From NCBI GenBank assembly GCA_963848195.1, contig CAWKCY010000006.1, positions 62,001-126,000 of the forward strand: a DNA stretch of 64,000 bases, written 5' to 3'. Origin of the DNA: CAVQBP01 sp963848195. GTDB lineage: Bacteria; Bacteroidota; Ignavibacteria; Ignavibacteriales; Ignavibacteriaceae. The translations under genes were made by a program, and so were the position numbers. Shown here one piece after another: positions 48,065-58,607 of the stretch. Under the pieces are notes generated by a model. It searched no databases. It had not been told where the DNA came from and saw only the letters and a program-made list of their open reading frames with translations. Every line of letters starts with the position of its first letter. Position 1 is the first letter of the stretch.

Positions 48065-48237
48065 ATGAACTTACTGCTGGATACTTCTATATTCCTTTGG
48101 TATATTACCGGCGATAAAAAACTTCCTAAGAAATACACCAATGAAATCCAGAATAAAAAAAACAATGCTTTTTTAAGTGTAGCTTCTTTTTGGGAATGTA
48201 TTATTAAACAACAAATTGGAAAGCTTGATTTATCTCT
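48065..48237 (+). pseudogene. PIN toxin, N-terminal half
   Basis: NLLLDTSIFLWYITGDKKLP and VASFWECIIKQQIGKLDLS are the first 57 residues of a VapC-type PIN toxin. The similarity stops exactly where the stop codon of the opposite-strand DUF5615 gene begins (48238), so the frame beyond is antisense reading of that gene. The missing C-terminal half is at 50250-50426, two kilobases away. Confidence 0.85.
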
Positions 48238-48600
48238 CTACGCTTTTTTAATTCTGATTCTCCCCGGCTCAACAATAGCTAATTTTCCCGGTAATTCTGA
48301 AATCAGGTTTTCATGTTTTAAGAATTCTTCTAATAAATTCACTATATATTTAGCAGTGGAATTTTTAGGAATGTTTAGAACAACTAATCCAGCATACTGT
48401 GCAGGCGGATAATTACGAATATCTGAAAAATCATAATCTCCGGTTAGTAAACATAAAGATTCTTTTTGTGCATAGTAAGCAATTTGGAAATCTTTTGCTC
48501 CTTTTAATTCAGTATCACGAATATCAATTGCTTTATGTCCGTAACTCTGGAGTAAATTAGATACCTCTCGAGGTAAGTCTTCATCAATTAAGAAGTGCAT
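48238..48600 (-). CDS. DUF5615 PIN-like toxin
   Basis: 120 residues, small PIN-like nuclease family (PF18480). MHFLIDEDLPREVSNLLQ with catalytic Asp, GHKAIDIRDTELKGAKDFQIAYYA, and LLTGDYDFSDIRNYPP are conserved features. Intact and directly downstream of its DUF433 partner on the minus strand. Together they are inserted in the plus-strand PIN gene. Confidence 0.88.
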   Translation of the reverse strand: MHFLIDEDLPREVSNLLQSYGHKAIDIRDTELKGAKDFQIAYYAQKESLCLLTGDYDFSDIRNYPPAQYAGLVVLNIPKNSTAKYIVNLLEEFLKHENLISELPGKLAIVEPGRIRIKKA

Positions 48601-48608
48601 AGAATATT

Positions 48609-48833
48609 TTATTTTTGAGGAAGTGGATGATATTCTTCGTGTTCAATTAAATCACTCGCAAACATTAATGCAGCTTTTATATCTTCATTGCTAACACTAT
48701 ACTCCCGAATAACCTCTTCCGGTGTCATTCCTCCAGCCAAACCACCAATGATGCGTACCACGGGAACCCTTGTTCCTTTGATTACAGGTTTACCATGCTG
48801 AATTTCAGGATCAATTACTATTCTTTCATTCAT
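48609..48833 (-). CDS. DUF433 antitoxin
   Basis: 75 residues. ERIVIDPEIQHGKPVIKGTRVPV, GGLAGGMTPEEVIREY and SNEDIKAALMFASDLI are the DUF433 (PF04255) winged-helix pattern. ATG 48833 is preferred over GTG 48845 because it puts the first conserved strand near the N-terminus. Ends 8 bases before the toxin gene. Confidence 0.9.
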   Translation of the reverse strand: MNERIVIDPEIQHGKPVIKGTRVPVVRIIGGLAGGMTPEEVIREYSVSNEDIKAALMFASDLIEHEEYHPLPQK

Positions 48834-48845
48834 TACAATGTCCAC

Positions 48846-49295
48846 ACATATTAAGTAATAATATACATTTATTTAAAAATACTTAAAATATTTAGCAATC
48901 GGAATATATTATACATAACTAATCAAACCAGAGATTTTATTGCAAGTTTACAAAATCCGGATAAAATTGTAAGGAAAAGAAGGGTTTTAACCACATTTAT
49001 TTTGGCTAAAGCCGTGGTTTCTTTTTATTTCATATGTCCACCGACATAAATGTCGGGGCAATTCACTTTTCACACAGGCTCTTTATCCAACGGATAATAT
49101 CTGAGACAAAGATTAATACCCGTCTTTGATAATTTAAGAAGATAAGGATTTAAGAACAAATATCATTTCATTGAATAAAAATAAGTTTATTCTGAAAATA
49201 TATTTCATTTATAAGTCGTAAATTCTTAGTCTGAGGAGTAGTGAAGGGAAAGAAAACAAGATAGTTTGTAATAAATCTTAATCAACGGACTGGAA
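48846..49295. other. intergenic region with hairpin repeats, no gene
   Basis: CCGACATAAATGTCGG (49041-49056), TTCACACAGGCTC (a 109-bp element end, near 49070) and half of a GGACTGGAAG repeat near 49285. No open frame that I can support. Confidence 0.55.
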
Positions 49296-49405
49296 GAGGC
49301 TGTATGAAAATACAGAAAAACCGTTAAAATGGTTGTTGAAAGGTTCATTTTTGCTCCATTTTCCAACGGTTAAAACCGTTGGTTAATGATATTCACACAG
49401 GCTCT
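49296..49405. repeat. 109-bp palindromic repeat element, copy 4
   Basis: Resembles copy 1 more than copy 3 in its left half (GAAAAACCGTTAAAATGG), while its right half continues into the duplication shared with copy 3. The duplication breakpoint therefore lies within the element. Confidence 0.85.
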
Positions 49406-49591
49406 GGAAGTCCGGTGTTAGCCTTTTGGATTCATTCAGAGCACCTCAATAATTGATGTGTTGTTGTATTAATCTCTTTCTTATTTTGGAAGGTCTGAGC
49501 TCAATACTCATTTCTATATGGTTTCAGTGGTTAAAATTGACGAATGATAAAAAATAATTTATATTTATAATAAAACTTTTCAGAGATACAA

Positions 49592-49744
49592 ATGGAACAT
49601 GATTATAAAAAAAGGATTGTAATTGATTCTGAAATTCATTTTGGTAAACCATGTATTGCAGGTACCAGAATTTCGGTTGAAAATGTTCTTGAGCTAATTC
49701 AAGAAGGAATATCTTTTAAAGAAATTATTTATTTTATTACTTAA
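49592..49744 (+). pseudogene. DUF433 antitoxin, truncated (second copy)
   Basis: Same 50 codons and same premature stop as the gene at 47435, within the duplication. Confidence 0.75.
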
Positions 49745-49808
49745 GGAGTGGAAACATAATGTTCTTACTGCTTCAGAATTAGGTATGAGCCGTTCAAAAG
49801 ATGATATA

Positions 49809-49928
49809 ATGAGATTTAAAGTAATTATAACATATGATAAAGAATATGAGGGATATGTAATTGATGTTCATGAACTAGTAGGGTGTATGAGTCAAGGGAA
49901 AACACTTGCCGAATTAAAATTTGGATGA
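49809..49928 (+). pseudogene. HicB antitoxin remnant (second copy)
   Basis: Same 39-codon frame as 47652-47771. The intact hicB lies 840 bases downstream. Confidence 0.85.
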
Positions 49929-49979
49929 AATAAAAGGGAAATTGATTATATTTAGATAGAATTAATAAGGATTTAAAAA

Positions 49980-50213
49980 ATGCTAAATGTATCAATTAAT
50001 GAATTTAAGAGTAAAATTGAATTTTATTTAAATAAGATTAAAAAGGGAGAAACACTTGTCATTAAGGATAAGAATAAATCAATAGCTAAGGTTGCACCAA
50101 TAGTAAACAAAGTAAATGATAAAAGACCTATAGGTTTAGCAGCGGGTGATTTTACAGTTCCGGATGATTTTGATTCTCCTCTGCCCCTACAAATTCAAGA
50201 ATTATTTGAATAA
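49980..50213 (+). CDS. Phd/YefM-type antitoxin, copy 2
   Basis: Identical in sequence to 47823-48056. It is followed by a PIN toxin start of nine codons that then shifts frame at the duplication boundary, so neither Phd copy has a complete toxin. Confidence 0.9.
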   Translation: MLNVSINEFKSKIEFYLNKIKKGETLVIKDKNKSIAKVAPIVNKVNDKRPIGLAAGDFTVPDDFDSPLPLQIQELFE

Positions 50214-50249
50214 TTTGAATAATGAACTTACTGCTGGATACTTCTATAT

Positions 50250-50426
50250 TATCATAATATATCTTCTTTACCATTGGAAGAAAAAAGTTTAGTCTACTTA
50301 GCTGAATTCCCTGCAATACATAAAGATCCTTTCGACAGAATCATAGCATGCCAGGCAAAGGATAATAACTTTACTTTAGCTACAAGCGATAAAATTCTTA
50401 AAAAATATCCTGTTGATATTTTGTAA
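50250..50426 (+). pseudogene. PIN toxin, C-terminal half
   Basis: The frame reads SSLPLEEKSLVYLAEFPAIH, then KDPFDRIIACQA and TLATSDKILKKYPVDIL with TAA at 50424-50426. DPFDR and the final TSD acidic residues are the second half of a VapC-type PIN domain and complement the half at 48065-48237. It is out of frame with the nine-codon toxin start just upstream. Confidence 0.85.
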
Positions 50427-50490
50427 ATTCAATGTACTCGATATATAAAAGAAAAATCGTTGGGAGGGGGCTAAATTTTCCTGTTAAACC

Positions 50491-50598
50491 AATGGATAAA
50501 GCCATCTACCTTCTGTAGATAAATCTACCTTGGTAGATAAATTGGTTAATAATATTCACACAGGCTCTTTATTCAGATCACCGCAATGAATTGCGGTG
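50491..50598. repeat. nested hairpin repeats
   Basis: An AACCAATGGATAAA...TTGGTTAAT hairpin whose loop is occupied by further palindromes (CTACCTTCTGTAGATAAATC and TACCTTGGTAGATAAAT), followed by TATTCACACAGGCTC and CACCGCAATGAATTGCGGTG (50579-50598). It looks like one repeat inserted in, or grown within, another. Confidence 0.75.
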
Positions 50599-50767
50599 TT
50601 AACCTTTGCTTTAAAAGAGAAATAAAATTAGTAAATTTTTAGATGAATAAACTGTACATAATTCCGGATTTTTAGTAAAAGAATATCTGAAGTCAGAATG
50701 GTGATGTAATTTGGACTTTACAGAAAAAGAGGGTTTTAATAACTATTTTAATAAGTGAGGTTATAAA

Positions 50768-50995
50768 ATGAGATTTAAAGTAATTATAACATATGATAAA
50801 GAATATGAGGGATATGTAATTGATGTTCCTGAACTAGTAGGGTGTATGAGTCAAGGTAAAACAATGGATGAGGCAATAAGTAATATTAAAGATGCAATTA
50901 AGGGCTGGTTAAAGGTTGAAAAAGAAAATGGAAGGTTTAATGCCGAAAATCGGGATGAGGAGAACGAAATATTTTTAGGTGAGGTATTGGTTTAA
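50768..50995 (+). CDS. hicB: HicB-type antitoxin
   Basis: 75 residues with the HicB partial RNase-H-like fold: MRFKVIITYDKEYEGYVIDV, PELVGCMSQGKTMDEAISNIKDAI. A separate C-terminal DNA-binding domain is absent, as in short HicB proteins. Stop and hicA start overlap (TAATG). Here the antitoxin comes first. Confidence 0.93.
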   Translation: MRFKVIITYDKEYEGYVIDVPELVGCMSQGKTMDEAISNIKDAIKGWLKVEKENGRFNAENRDEENEIFLGEVLV

Positions 50996-51213
50996 TGGGC
51001 ATTCTTTCAAATTTATCGGGGAAAGAAGCAGCAAAAATATTTCAAAAGTTTGGTTATATGCTACATCATCAGACTGGCAGTCATATGATTCTGTACCATG
51101 ATTCAAAACCAACCTTATCAATTCCGAATCATAAAGAATTAGCTCCTGGTTTATTAAGAGGTCTTATTAGAAAAAGTGGATTAACTGTCGAAGAATATCT
51201 AAGAGCTAAATGA
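50995..51213 (+). CDS. hicA: HicA-type mRNA interferase toxin
   Basis: 72 residues, double-stranded RNA-binding-like fold. LSGKEAAKIFQKFGYMLHHQTGSHMIL includes the catalytic His in TGSH, then IPNHKELAPGLLRGLIRKSGLT. Intact pair with hicB. Confidence 0.94.
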   Translation: MGILSNLSGKEAAKIFQKFGYMLHHQTGSHMILYHDSKPTLSIPNHKELAPGLLRGLIRKSGLTVEEYLRAK

Positions 51214-52156
51214 ACATTTTTGTACTAATCTTTTTATTCGATAACCATTTATTATTGAGAATTATCGGAATAAAAAAATACTTTTAACGTGATTGAAATC
51301 TTCTTAGCAAGGTGAATTAACTTAAAAAAGAACCTTATTCAATAAAAAAGAGATATAGCTGCTGTTTGGAATTTTTTAGGTCTCATTACTCATTTCTCAA
51401 TACTTAATACTTTAGGTGTTCAATATTAGTCATATGCCTGCTATGGTCATTAAAAAGGATCTTAAGCGGATGAATCTTTCCCGGATGAATAGATAGCTTA
51501 AAAAAACTTTAATATAGGAAAGTTTTACTTAGATATTGGTTGTTTATAATTAAAGCAAGAACTTTTTACCTCATTCTATTACAATTTTACCTTCCATATC
51601 CGTTCCAATCTATTTGACTAAATATTTTTCTTCAATCTTTTTGATTAAAATGTAAACACTGCTTCAGAAATGATTTCTTAAAAATTGCGATTTGGCGTCT
51701 CAAATAAAGATTTGAGTGTTGTAATATGATACATGGCACAGTATATTGAGCAATCCTTACCGTGTCTAAAGAATAAAAAAATTAAGATTGGAGAAATAGA
51801 AAAATTCTTTTTAATAAAGAATTAAATCTTAACGATGAAAATATATTTTGATTGTTGATTTGGTTATTTGTTAGAGTAAGTTGACGCACACTCTGAAGAT
51901 TTTGTAAACCATCTATTCCATCCAAAAAATAAAAAAGTTTGTGGTTTGTTGTCTGTTGGTTGTTGTCAAACCGAATGCTAAAAATCGAAAATAAAATTGA
52001 ATGTGACTCAAGTGGCGAAGCTGTGGGCAGGGTAGTTGGTGTTGGTGGTTGGTTGTTGGTGGTTGAAGGATAATAAGATAATAGAAAGATTCGAAAATCT
52101 AAACAATTAAAAAGAATATTTTATAAAACAGGGACTTTCATTTATAAAGAGGAAAC
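51214..52156. other. 943-bp region without a recognisable gene
   Basis: AT-rich sequence with stop codons in all frames, a GTTGGT-rich low-complexity stretch (about 51945-52070) and short repeats such as GTGGCGAAGCT, seen again near 54622. It probably contains the promoter of the polysaccharide cluster. Confidence 0.5.
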
Positions 52157-54416
52157 ATGAAAAACTTGGACGAAAAAAATAATAATTATGAGGATACAGA
52201 AGGTAAATCCTTAAAAGAATATATATCGCTCGTAAGAAATAATCTTTTTCCGTTTTCATTAATTATTGCTGTATGTATAACTGTTGCGATAATTTATGCA
52301 TTGAGCAGCAAAAATATATATGAATCGGAAACAACATTGAAGATCTCCGAACCGCAGGGAGATATTCTCCAAGCACCATTAATGCCGGATATGATGGATA
52401 TGGGGATGGACCGTTTTATAGCCAATGAGATTGAAATAATTAAAAGCTATACAAACAGGGAAAGAGTAGCAGAAGCTTTAATTGACAGCTTTAAAACTTC
52501 AACTAATAAAAGTAAGTTTTATTTAGTATTAAATCATGACAGTGATTCAAAAGGTAAAATATTATCCGATTGATGAATTAGTTGAACTATTGGATAAAAA
52601 AGTAACAGTTGAACAAAAAAGGGGACTTGATATAGTAAATATAACTGCCTCATCACCTTCACCATATGAAGCATCATTAATAGCAAACAGTTATGCTGCC
52701 CAATATAGGAGTTTAAATTTAGAAATAAGCCGGAACCAGTTAACTTATGTAAAGAATTTCCTGGATAAGCAGAAAGAGGAAAAGCAAAAAGAATTAGATA
52801 ATGCAGAAAATTCATTAAGAAATTTCCAGGAAAAAGGGGGAATAATTGCACTGGATGAACAGGCAACTGCATTAATAGATCAGCTTTCACAATTCGAAGC
52901 GAAAATGAATGCTGCCGAAATAGATTATCAGGCTTCAAATAATGTTTTAAAACATTATAAAGATGAGCTTAAAAAACAGGATCCGCGAATGGCTAATTAC
53001 CTGGAAAGCTTATCTTCCGAAGCATATATTACTGCTCTCCAAAATCAGCTTGCCGAACTCCAGATAAATAAAGATCTGGCTTTAGCAAATAACAATTCTA
53101 AGATAGATGTTTCTGAAAGATAAAAGAATATGATCAGCAAATGTGCAGAACTGAAAAAAAAACTTAAAGATAAAACAGAAGTCATAAAAGCAGGGATATT
53201 TGCAAGCAGCCCGGATGAAGTAAAAGCATTATCTCAAAAAATAATAGAAGAGGAGGTTAATAACAGTTCTTTAAGTATATCGATTAATGGGCTTAAAAAG
53301 ATTGTGGACAGTTATGAAGCAAATTTAACCAGCTTCCTAAAAAATCAATTGAACTTGCAAGACTTCAAAGAAAAAGTGAATCGCTTGAAAAGCTTTATGA
53401 ACTTATTGAAGAAAAATACCAGGAAGCATTGATAAATGAGCAGTCGCAGCCGGGAAATGTACTTGTAATTGATAAAGGAAGAATACCATCCAAACCAGCA
53501 AAGCCAAACCGGATGCTGATTGTTTTAATTGGAATTGCTCTCGGCTGCGGTTTAGCATTTGGATATGTTATAATCAAAGATTACTTTGATAATACAATAA
53601 AATCACCGGAAGATATCCAGAAGAAAAATATAAATATACTTGCCTGGATACCGCAAATTGAAGGGATTAAAAGAAATAATATAAATGAATTTATTGTAGC
53701 CAAGAAGTCCGAAATCAATTCCCAGCGAATCATTCAGAGCACTTGAGAACAAGAGTGCAGTTTTCTAATATTGATATGGATTCATTTAAAACAATATTGG
53801 TAACATCCTGCTTACCCGGAGAAGGGAAAACACTTATATCTTTGAACCTTGCAGGAAGTTTTGCTCAAGCAGGTAAAAAAGTACTGATTATAGACTGTGA
53901 CTTAAGGAAACCGCGATTGCATGGAGTTTTCGGAGCTAAAAAATCACCCGGATTAGTGGATTATCTTTTTCATCAGGTTCCTGTTGGAAATATCATCCAT
54001 CCTTCGGAAGTAGAAAATTTGAGCTATATATTTGCCGGAACAATACCCCCAAATCCATCCGAGATACTCCAGTCAAAAGCATTAAAACAATTCCTTGATG
54101 AAATGAGAAACAGTTTTGATATGATAATACTGGATTCACCGCCGTTATTTCAGTAACAGATTCGGAAATTTTATCAAGGATAGTAGACGGAACTATATTA
54201 GTAGTTTCTGCCGATTCAACCGAAACAGAAATAATGACTAATGCAGTAGATCTTATAAAAAATGATAATTCTCCATTCCTTGGTGTTGTTCTGAACAAAT
54301 TTACTTATAAGAATGGTTATGGTTCATATTATAAATATTATTATTACTATTCACATCCCTCGAATGGAAACGGTAAAAAACAGGTTAAAGAGAAACATAG
54401 TAAACAAATTATTTAA
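52157..54416 (+). CDS. polysaccharide co-polymerase / tyrosine autokinase (Wzc-like), several frameshifts
   Basis: Controls chain length and export of a surface polysaccharide. The reconstructed protein of about 750 residues has a Wzz domain (transmembrane helix SLIIAVCITVAIIYAL near 35-50), long periplasmic coiled coils (QKEEKQKELDNAENSLRNF), a second helix (MLIVLIGIALGCGLAFGYVI) and a cytoplasmic BY-kinase domain with Walker A LPGEGKT, Walker A' IIDCDLRKPR and Walker B ILDSPP. It ends in a tyrosine cluster (YYKYYYYY) for autophosphorylation. At least five single-base indels split it, for example one extra G near 53743 and one missing T near 54150. Confidence 0.88.
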
Positions 54417-54850
54417 ACAAAAGATTTAAAAGTTAAAGGTAAAATGCAAAATAAGGTAAAATTTAGTACTAAATTATTTCTGAAATAAATGGAATTATTA
54501 TTTGTTGCTCAACTCCCGATGCTCGATTCTTAAAGTTCTTTACGGTGAGTTTCAGACGCTTGATGGACAGATTTTTTAGAAAGTAGTTGTCAGACACTCC
54601 TATATAATTAAAACCAATGCAAGTGGCGAAGCTAAATCTAGGATGTTGATTATAGATGGTTAGTTGTACTAAAGCAAATTACTACAAACCATGAACTACA
54701 ACGAATTAGTTTCGAATCTGCGTTACCATTGATATTTAATCATTTAACTTTATTAACACCAAAATCTCATTATACTAAAACCTTATTATCGATTAATTAT
54801 AGATAATATGTGGGTATTAAGTAATAAATAGATTTATAAATAACTTCATA
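54417..54850. other. intergenic, no gene recognised
   Basis: AT-rich. Contains a GTGGCGAAGCT repeat and a TTTCGAATCTGCGTTACC segment distantly like the GAAACGGAGTTTCGCGTTAC repeat. Confidence 0.45.
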
Positions 54851-56293
54851 ATTGGAATCAAAACTAATAATTTCTGGGATTAGATGGACAAGTATTCAAT
54901 TTTCACTTGATACTTTGTTTTTAGATTTTCAATTGGATTAATACTTGCTAAATTACTTTTACCTTCCCAATTTGGTCTTATTGGGATGTGTTCAATTTTT
55001 ATTGCAATAGCCGGGGCTGCTTCTGATATGGGCATGGGAGCGGCACTTATTCAAAATAAAAATAATGAAGAAGCTGAAAAAATGTATCCAACAGCTTTTT
55101 TTGGAGCGGTTTACTTTGGGGGATAGGCATATTCCTATTTATGAGTTTAGTAGTTGGGCCATTTGCCACCTACTTACAATGAACCTATATTGTTAAAGCT
55201 GATTACCTGTTTTAAGTATAGGATGTTTAATTAAACCTCTTGGACTAATTCAAACAGTTATACTAACTCGAGCTATGGATTTCAAAACCATTGCTAAAAT
55301 TTTTAATCTACACACATTCTTGCCGGAGCACTTGCAATTATAGCTGCATTATTAAATTTTGGAGTTTGGGCATTAGCTATAAATAATGTTCTTGCTAATG
55401 TTTTAACAGTTCTCTTACTATTTTTCTCGACAAAGTGGATTCCTATTAGACAATGGAATAAACAACATTTCAAACAAATTTTTAGCTTTGGGGCTTATAC
55501 AACTGGAACAGGTATATTTAGTTCACTAACTTATAATATTGATAACCTAATGATTGGAAAGATATTGGGAGCCTCATTCCTTGGTATATATACTCTTGCA
55601 TTTTCATTAACAGAACAATTAAGGCAAATGATTAGTGGAATATTAAATAAGGTTATGTATCCGGTTTTTGGTAAAAGGCAGGACGATAAAGAAAAACTTA
55701 GTAGTTATTTTCTGAAAATTGTTAATTTTAACGCTATCCTTATTTATCCTTTAATGATCTTTTTTATTTTGTTTGCAGATGATATTATTATTGATTTCTT
55801 TGGGAAAAGATGGGAACTGACCATAATACCTTTAAAAGTTTAGCTATTGCTGTTATGTTTCATTTAATAGTGAATTCTTTTACTTCTCTAATCCGAGGAC
55901 TAGGAAAACCTAAATTAGAAATGAAAATAATCATTGGTCTGACTATATTTATATTAGTGCCGGGTCTATTTATTGGGATTAACTTTTGGGGATTGGTAGG
56001 GGCAGCCTTTGCAATTCTATTAAATAAAATTGTGTTGACAATTATAGGAATGGCATACTTAGAAAAAAAGAAATAAATGTACATTTTATAAATATATTTA
56101 ATGCAATTAAAAATGCACTTTATGCTATAATCATATCTTCAATGTTCATAATTTTACTTAGGGCAGTTTTTCATCATTACAATCAATATTAATTTTAATG
56201 CCACTTTATTTTATTATCTATCTGATTATTATTTATCATTTAGAAAAGTCAAATATTTATTTAATCTTAAATAAAATCATTTTAGGAAAATAA
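54851..56293 (+). CDS. polysaccharide flippase (Wzx/MATE-like), heavily frameshifted
   Basis: Moves lipid-linked sugar repeat units across the inner membrane. Fragments in order: ISGIRWTSIQFSLDTLF, IGLILAKLLLPSQFGLIGM (classic Wzx/RfbX start), MIGKILGASFLGIYTLAFSL, then LIRGLGKPKLEMKIIIGL and a last hydrophobic helix ending ILNKIILGK before TAA at 56291. At least five frame changes. The start is uncertain. A TTG at 54851 is the first in-frame option. The stop overlaps the next gene's ATG. Confidence 0.75.
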
Positions 56294-57340
56294 TGAAACG
56301 AATTTTGGTGAAAATTTATTCATTTACAAAAGAGATTCAAAAACGAGGTTTTAGCCAAATTTTTTATAAATAACCCTTTTTTAGTTAGTTTTTATTATCT
56401 ATTGTTCTCTAATGAGGACTTAAAAGGAACAGTACGCAGTACTGAAAGGTAAATTGAAACATTTACAAGAATATAAAAACAATAATTCTAATATTTATAC
56501 CTTAATTAGAAATACACATCGAATTGAAAAAGGTTTATTAATGCGTCCTAGGCGAGAAACATTTGCATTAGGTTATATTGAAGAAACTGTAGATGCTTTT
56601 ATAAATAATTGGCAATATAAAAAAATGGAAGAAGATGCTCAATTTAAGTGGTTCTTTGATATTTTAGATGAATGTTTGCATCTTCAGGTAATAACCCTAT
56701 TATTAAAATACAGTCAACAAGATTTTATGAAAAAATAGGACGAATAAATGATTCTAAATTACAGAAATCGATCCCGTATTGTAGAAGTTTATCAAAAAGA
56801 TCTAATATATTGTATGAAGATTTTTATACCTTAACACGTTATAGACGTTCTATCAGATGGTTTTTGGATAAGAAAGTCTCGCACGATTTAGTGGATAAGG
56901 CTATTCTTGCAGCAATTCAATCTCCTAGTGCTTGTAATAGGCAACCATTCGAATATAGAATTATTGATGAGCCAGGACTATTAAAAAAAGTTGTTAATTT
57001 ACCAGGAGGTGCAAAAGGTTATGAGAAGGGAATTCCAATGATGGTTGTATCCATTGGAAATCTAGATGCATATTTTGATGAAAGAGATAGACATTTAATA
57101 TATGTAGATACTTCTTTAGCAAATATGACCTTTATGTTAGCTTTAGAAACATTAGGATTGAGTAGTTGTTCTATAAATTGGCATGATATTGAATCCCTTG
57201 AAAAGAAAATGCAAGATGTTTTGAAATTAGAGAGTCATCAACGCGTTATTATGTGTATTGCAGTTGGTTATCCGGATTTAGATGGTAAAGTGGCTTGTTC
57301 AGAAAAAAAGAGTTTAAATGTTATTAGAAAATATAACTGA
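56293..57340 (+). CDS. nitroreductase-family protein of a polysaccharide cluster, frameshifted
   Basis: Likely FMN-dependent. An N-terminal region with RNTHRIEKGLLMRPRRETFALGYI is followed by the nitroreductase core: RYRRSIRWF, SPSACNRQPFEYRI (FMN contacts), then MLALETLGLSSCSINWHD and a terminal IAVGYPD. Proteins of this build are often found in capsule and O-antigen loci; the reaction there is not known to me. Two or three frame changes (around 56370-56430 and 56690-56740). Confidence 0.78.
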
Positions 57341-57351
57341 CAAGAGATATT

Positions 57352-58489
57352 ATGAAAATTCAAATAGATGGAGCTAATACATTAAATAAAGGTTCAGAAC
57401 TTATCTTGCTGTTTTTAGAGCAAATCGAAAGCAAGATTCCTAATGCAATTGTACATTATAATTCAAATCAGATTGGTGAAAAAAAATTAAATATTAAATC
57501 TGATCTAATAATTAAAAAAAGGTGGGCTTTTGTAAAATATTCTAAGTATCCTGTTGCCATATTAAAACGGTTAAATTTTCCATTTACTTTTTCACTTCAA
57601 AATATGGGATTAAAAATATTGATCTGTTATTAGACATATCAGGTTTTCAATTTTCAGATCAATGGAATTATTCTGAAAAAGAATTAAAAATATTAGAGAA
57701 ATATTTTAAAAACTTAAAGTTCAAGGCACTAAAATAATTCTCTTGCCTCAGGCATTAGGACCTTTTAAACTTCTATTTGGGGAGAAAAACAGTTGAAATT
57801 CTTAATAGATATGTTGATAATATTATGGCAAGAGATAAAATTTCATATAATTATTTCATTGAAGCTGGTGGAATTTTAAATAAAACAAATATTGTTGCCT
57901 GATTTTACTTCACTAGTTAGTGGTGTATTCCCAGAAGAATATTCATCGATTAGAGGAAAAGTCTGCTTAATTCTGTAATAAAAAAATGATTACTCATACT
58001 AATTACGATGTATCAAATTATTATAAATTTTTAAAAATAATTATTAAAGCTTTGGAAAGAGAAGGAAAAGAAATTTTTCTATTAAACCATGAGGGTAATG
58101 AAGATTTATATATTTGCAAAGAGATTAATAAAAAGTTTAATAATAAATATACAATAGTTTCTAATTTGAATGCTAAACAAATAAAAGGTGTAATAGGAGC
58201 TTCCTTTTTTGTAATTTCTTCAAGGTATCATGGTCTAGTTAGTGCTTTAAATCAAGGAATCCCTTGCTTAGCGACTAGTTGGAATCATAAATATGAAATG
58301 TTATTGGAAGAATACAACCAGAAAGATAAAATTTTAAATTTGAACAAACCTGAAGAGATATACCCTAAAATAAAGCATATAATTGATTCTCACAATCATA
58401 TCAAAAAAATATTAGAAAATTGTAAAGAGAGAAATATCATTGCAAATCAATATATGTGGAATAATATATGGAAAATATTAAAGGTATAA
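57352..58489 (+). CDS. polysaccharide pyruvyl transferase family protein, frameshifted
   Basis: PF04230-type enzyme that adds pyruvate ketals or related groups to surface sugars. It starts MKIQIDGANTLNKGSELILL (family GxxNxGDE-like start). It continues in other frames through LLDISGFQFSDQW and ILLPQALGPFKL to the C-terminal half from 57986, which holds SSRYHGLVSALNQGIPCLAT, the conserved active-site region. Three or so frame changes around 57620-57980. Confidence 0.8.
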
Positions 58490-58607
58490 TTAAAATTAAT
58501 ATATTTTTTATATATTATTAACCCTTAGATACAGTAATATTAGGTAAATTTATTTCATTTATAAAGTGTCAAAATAAAACATGATATTTTTCAAATAATA
58601 GTAATTC

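Larger units (their letters stand above)
47199..48093. repeat. 895-bp direct duplication, first copy
   Basis: Matches 49356-50250 base for base as far as I compared, at a spacing of 2,157 bases. It carries remnants of a DUF433 and a HicB gene, an intact Phd-type antitoxin gene and the first nine codons of a PIN toxin. Confidence 0.9.
49356..50250. repeat. 895-bp direct duplication, second copy
   Basis: Copy of 47199-48093. The copies diverge abruptly after CTTCTATATT: the first goes on into the PIN N-terminal half, the second into the PIN C-terminal half. Confidence 0.9.

Noticed and set aside
48238..48412. C-terminal part of the open frame starting at 48065 as a PIN toxin
   Set aside because: Beyond 48238 it is the antisense of the DUF5615 gene, which is intact on the other strand.
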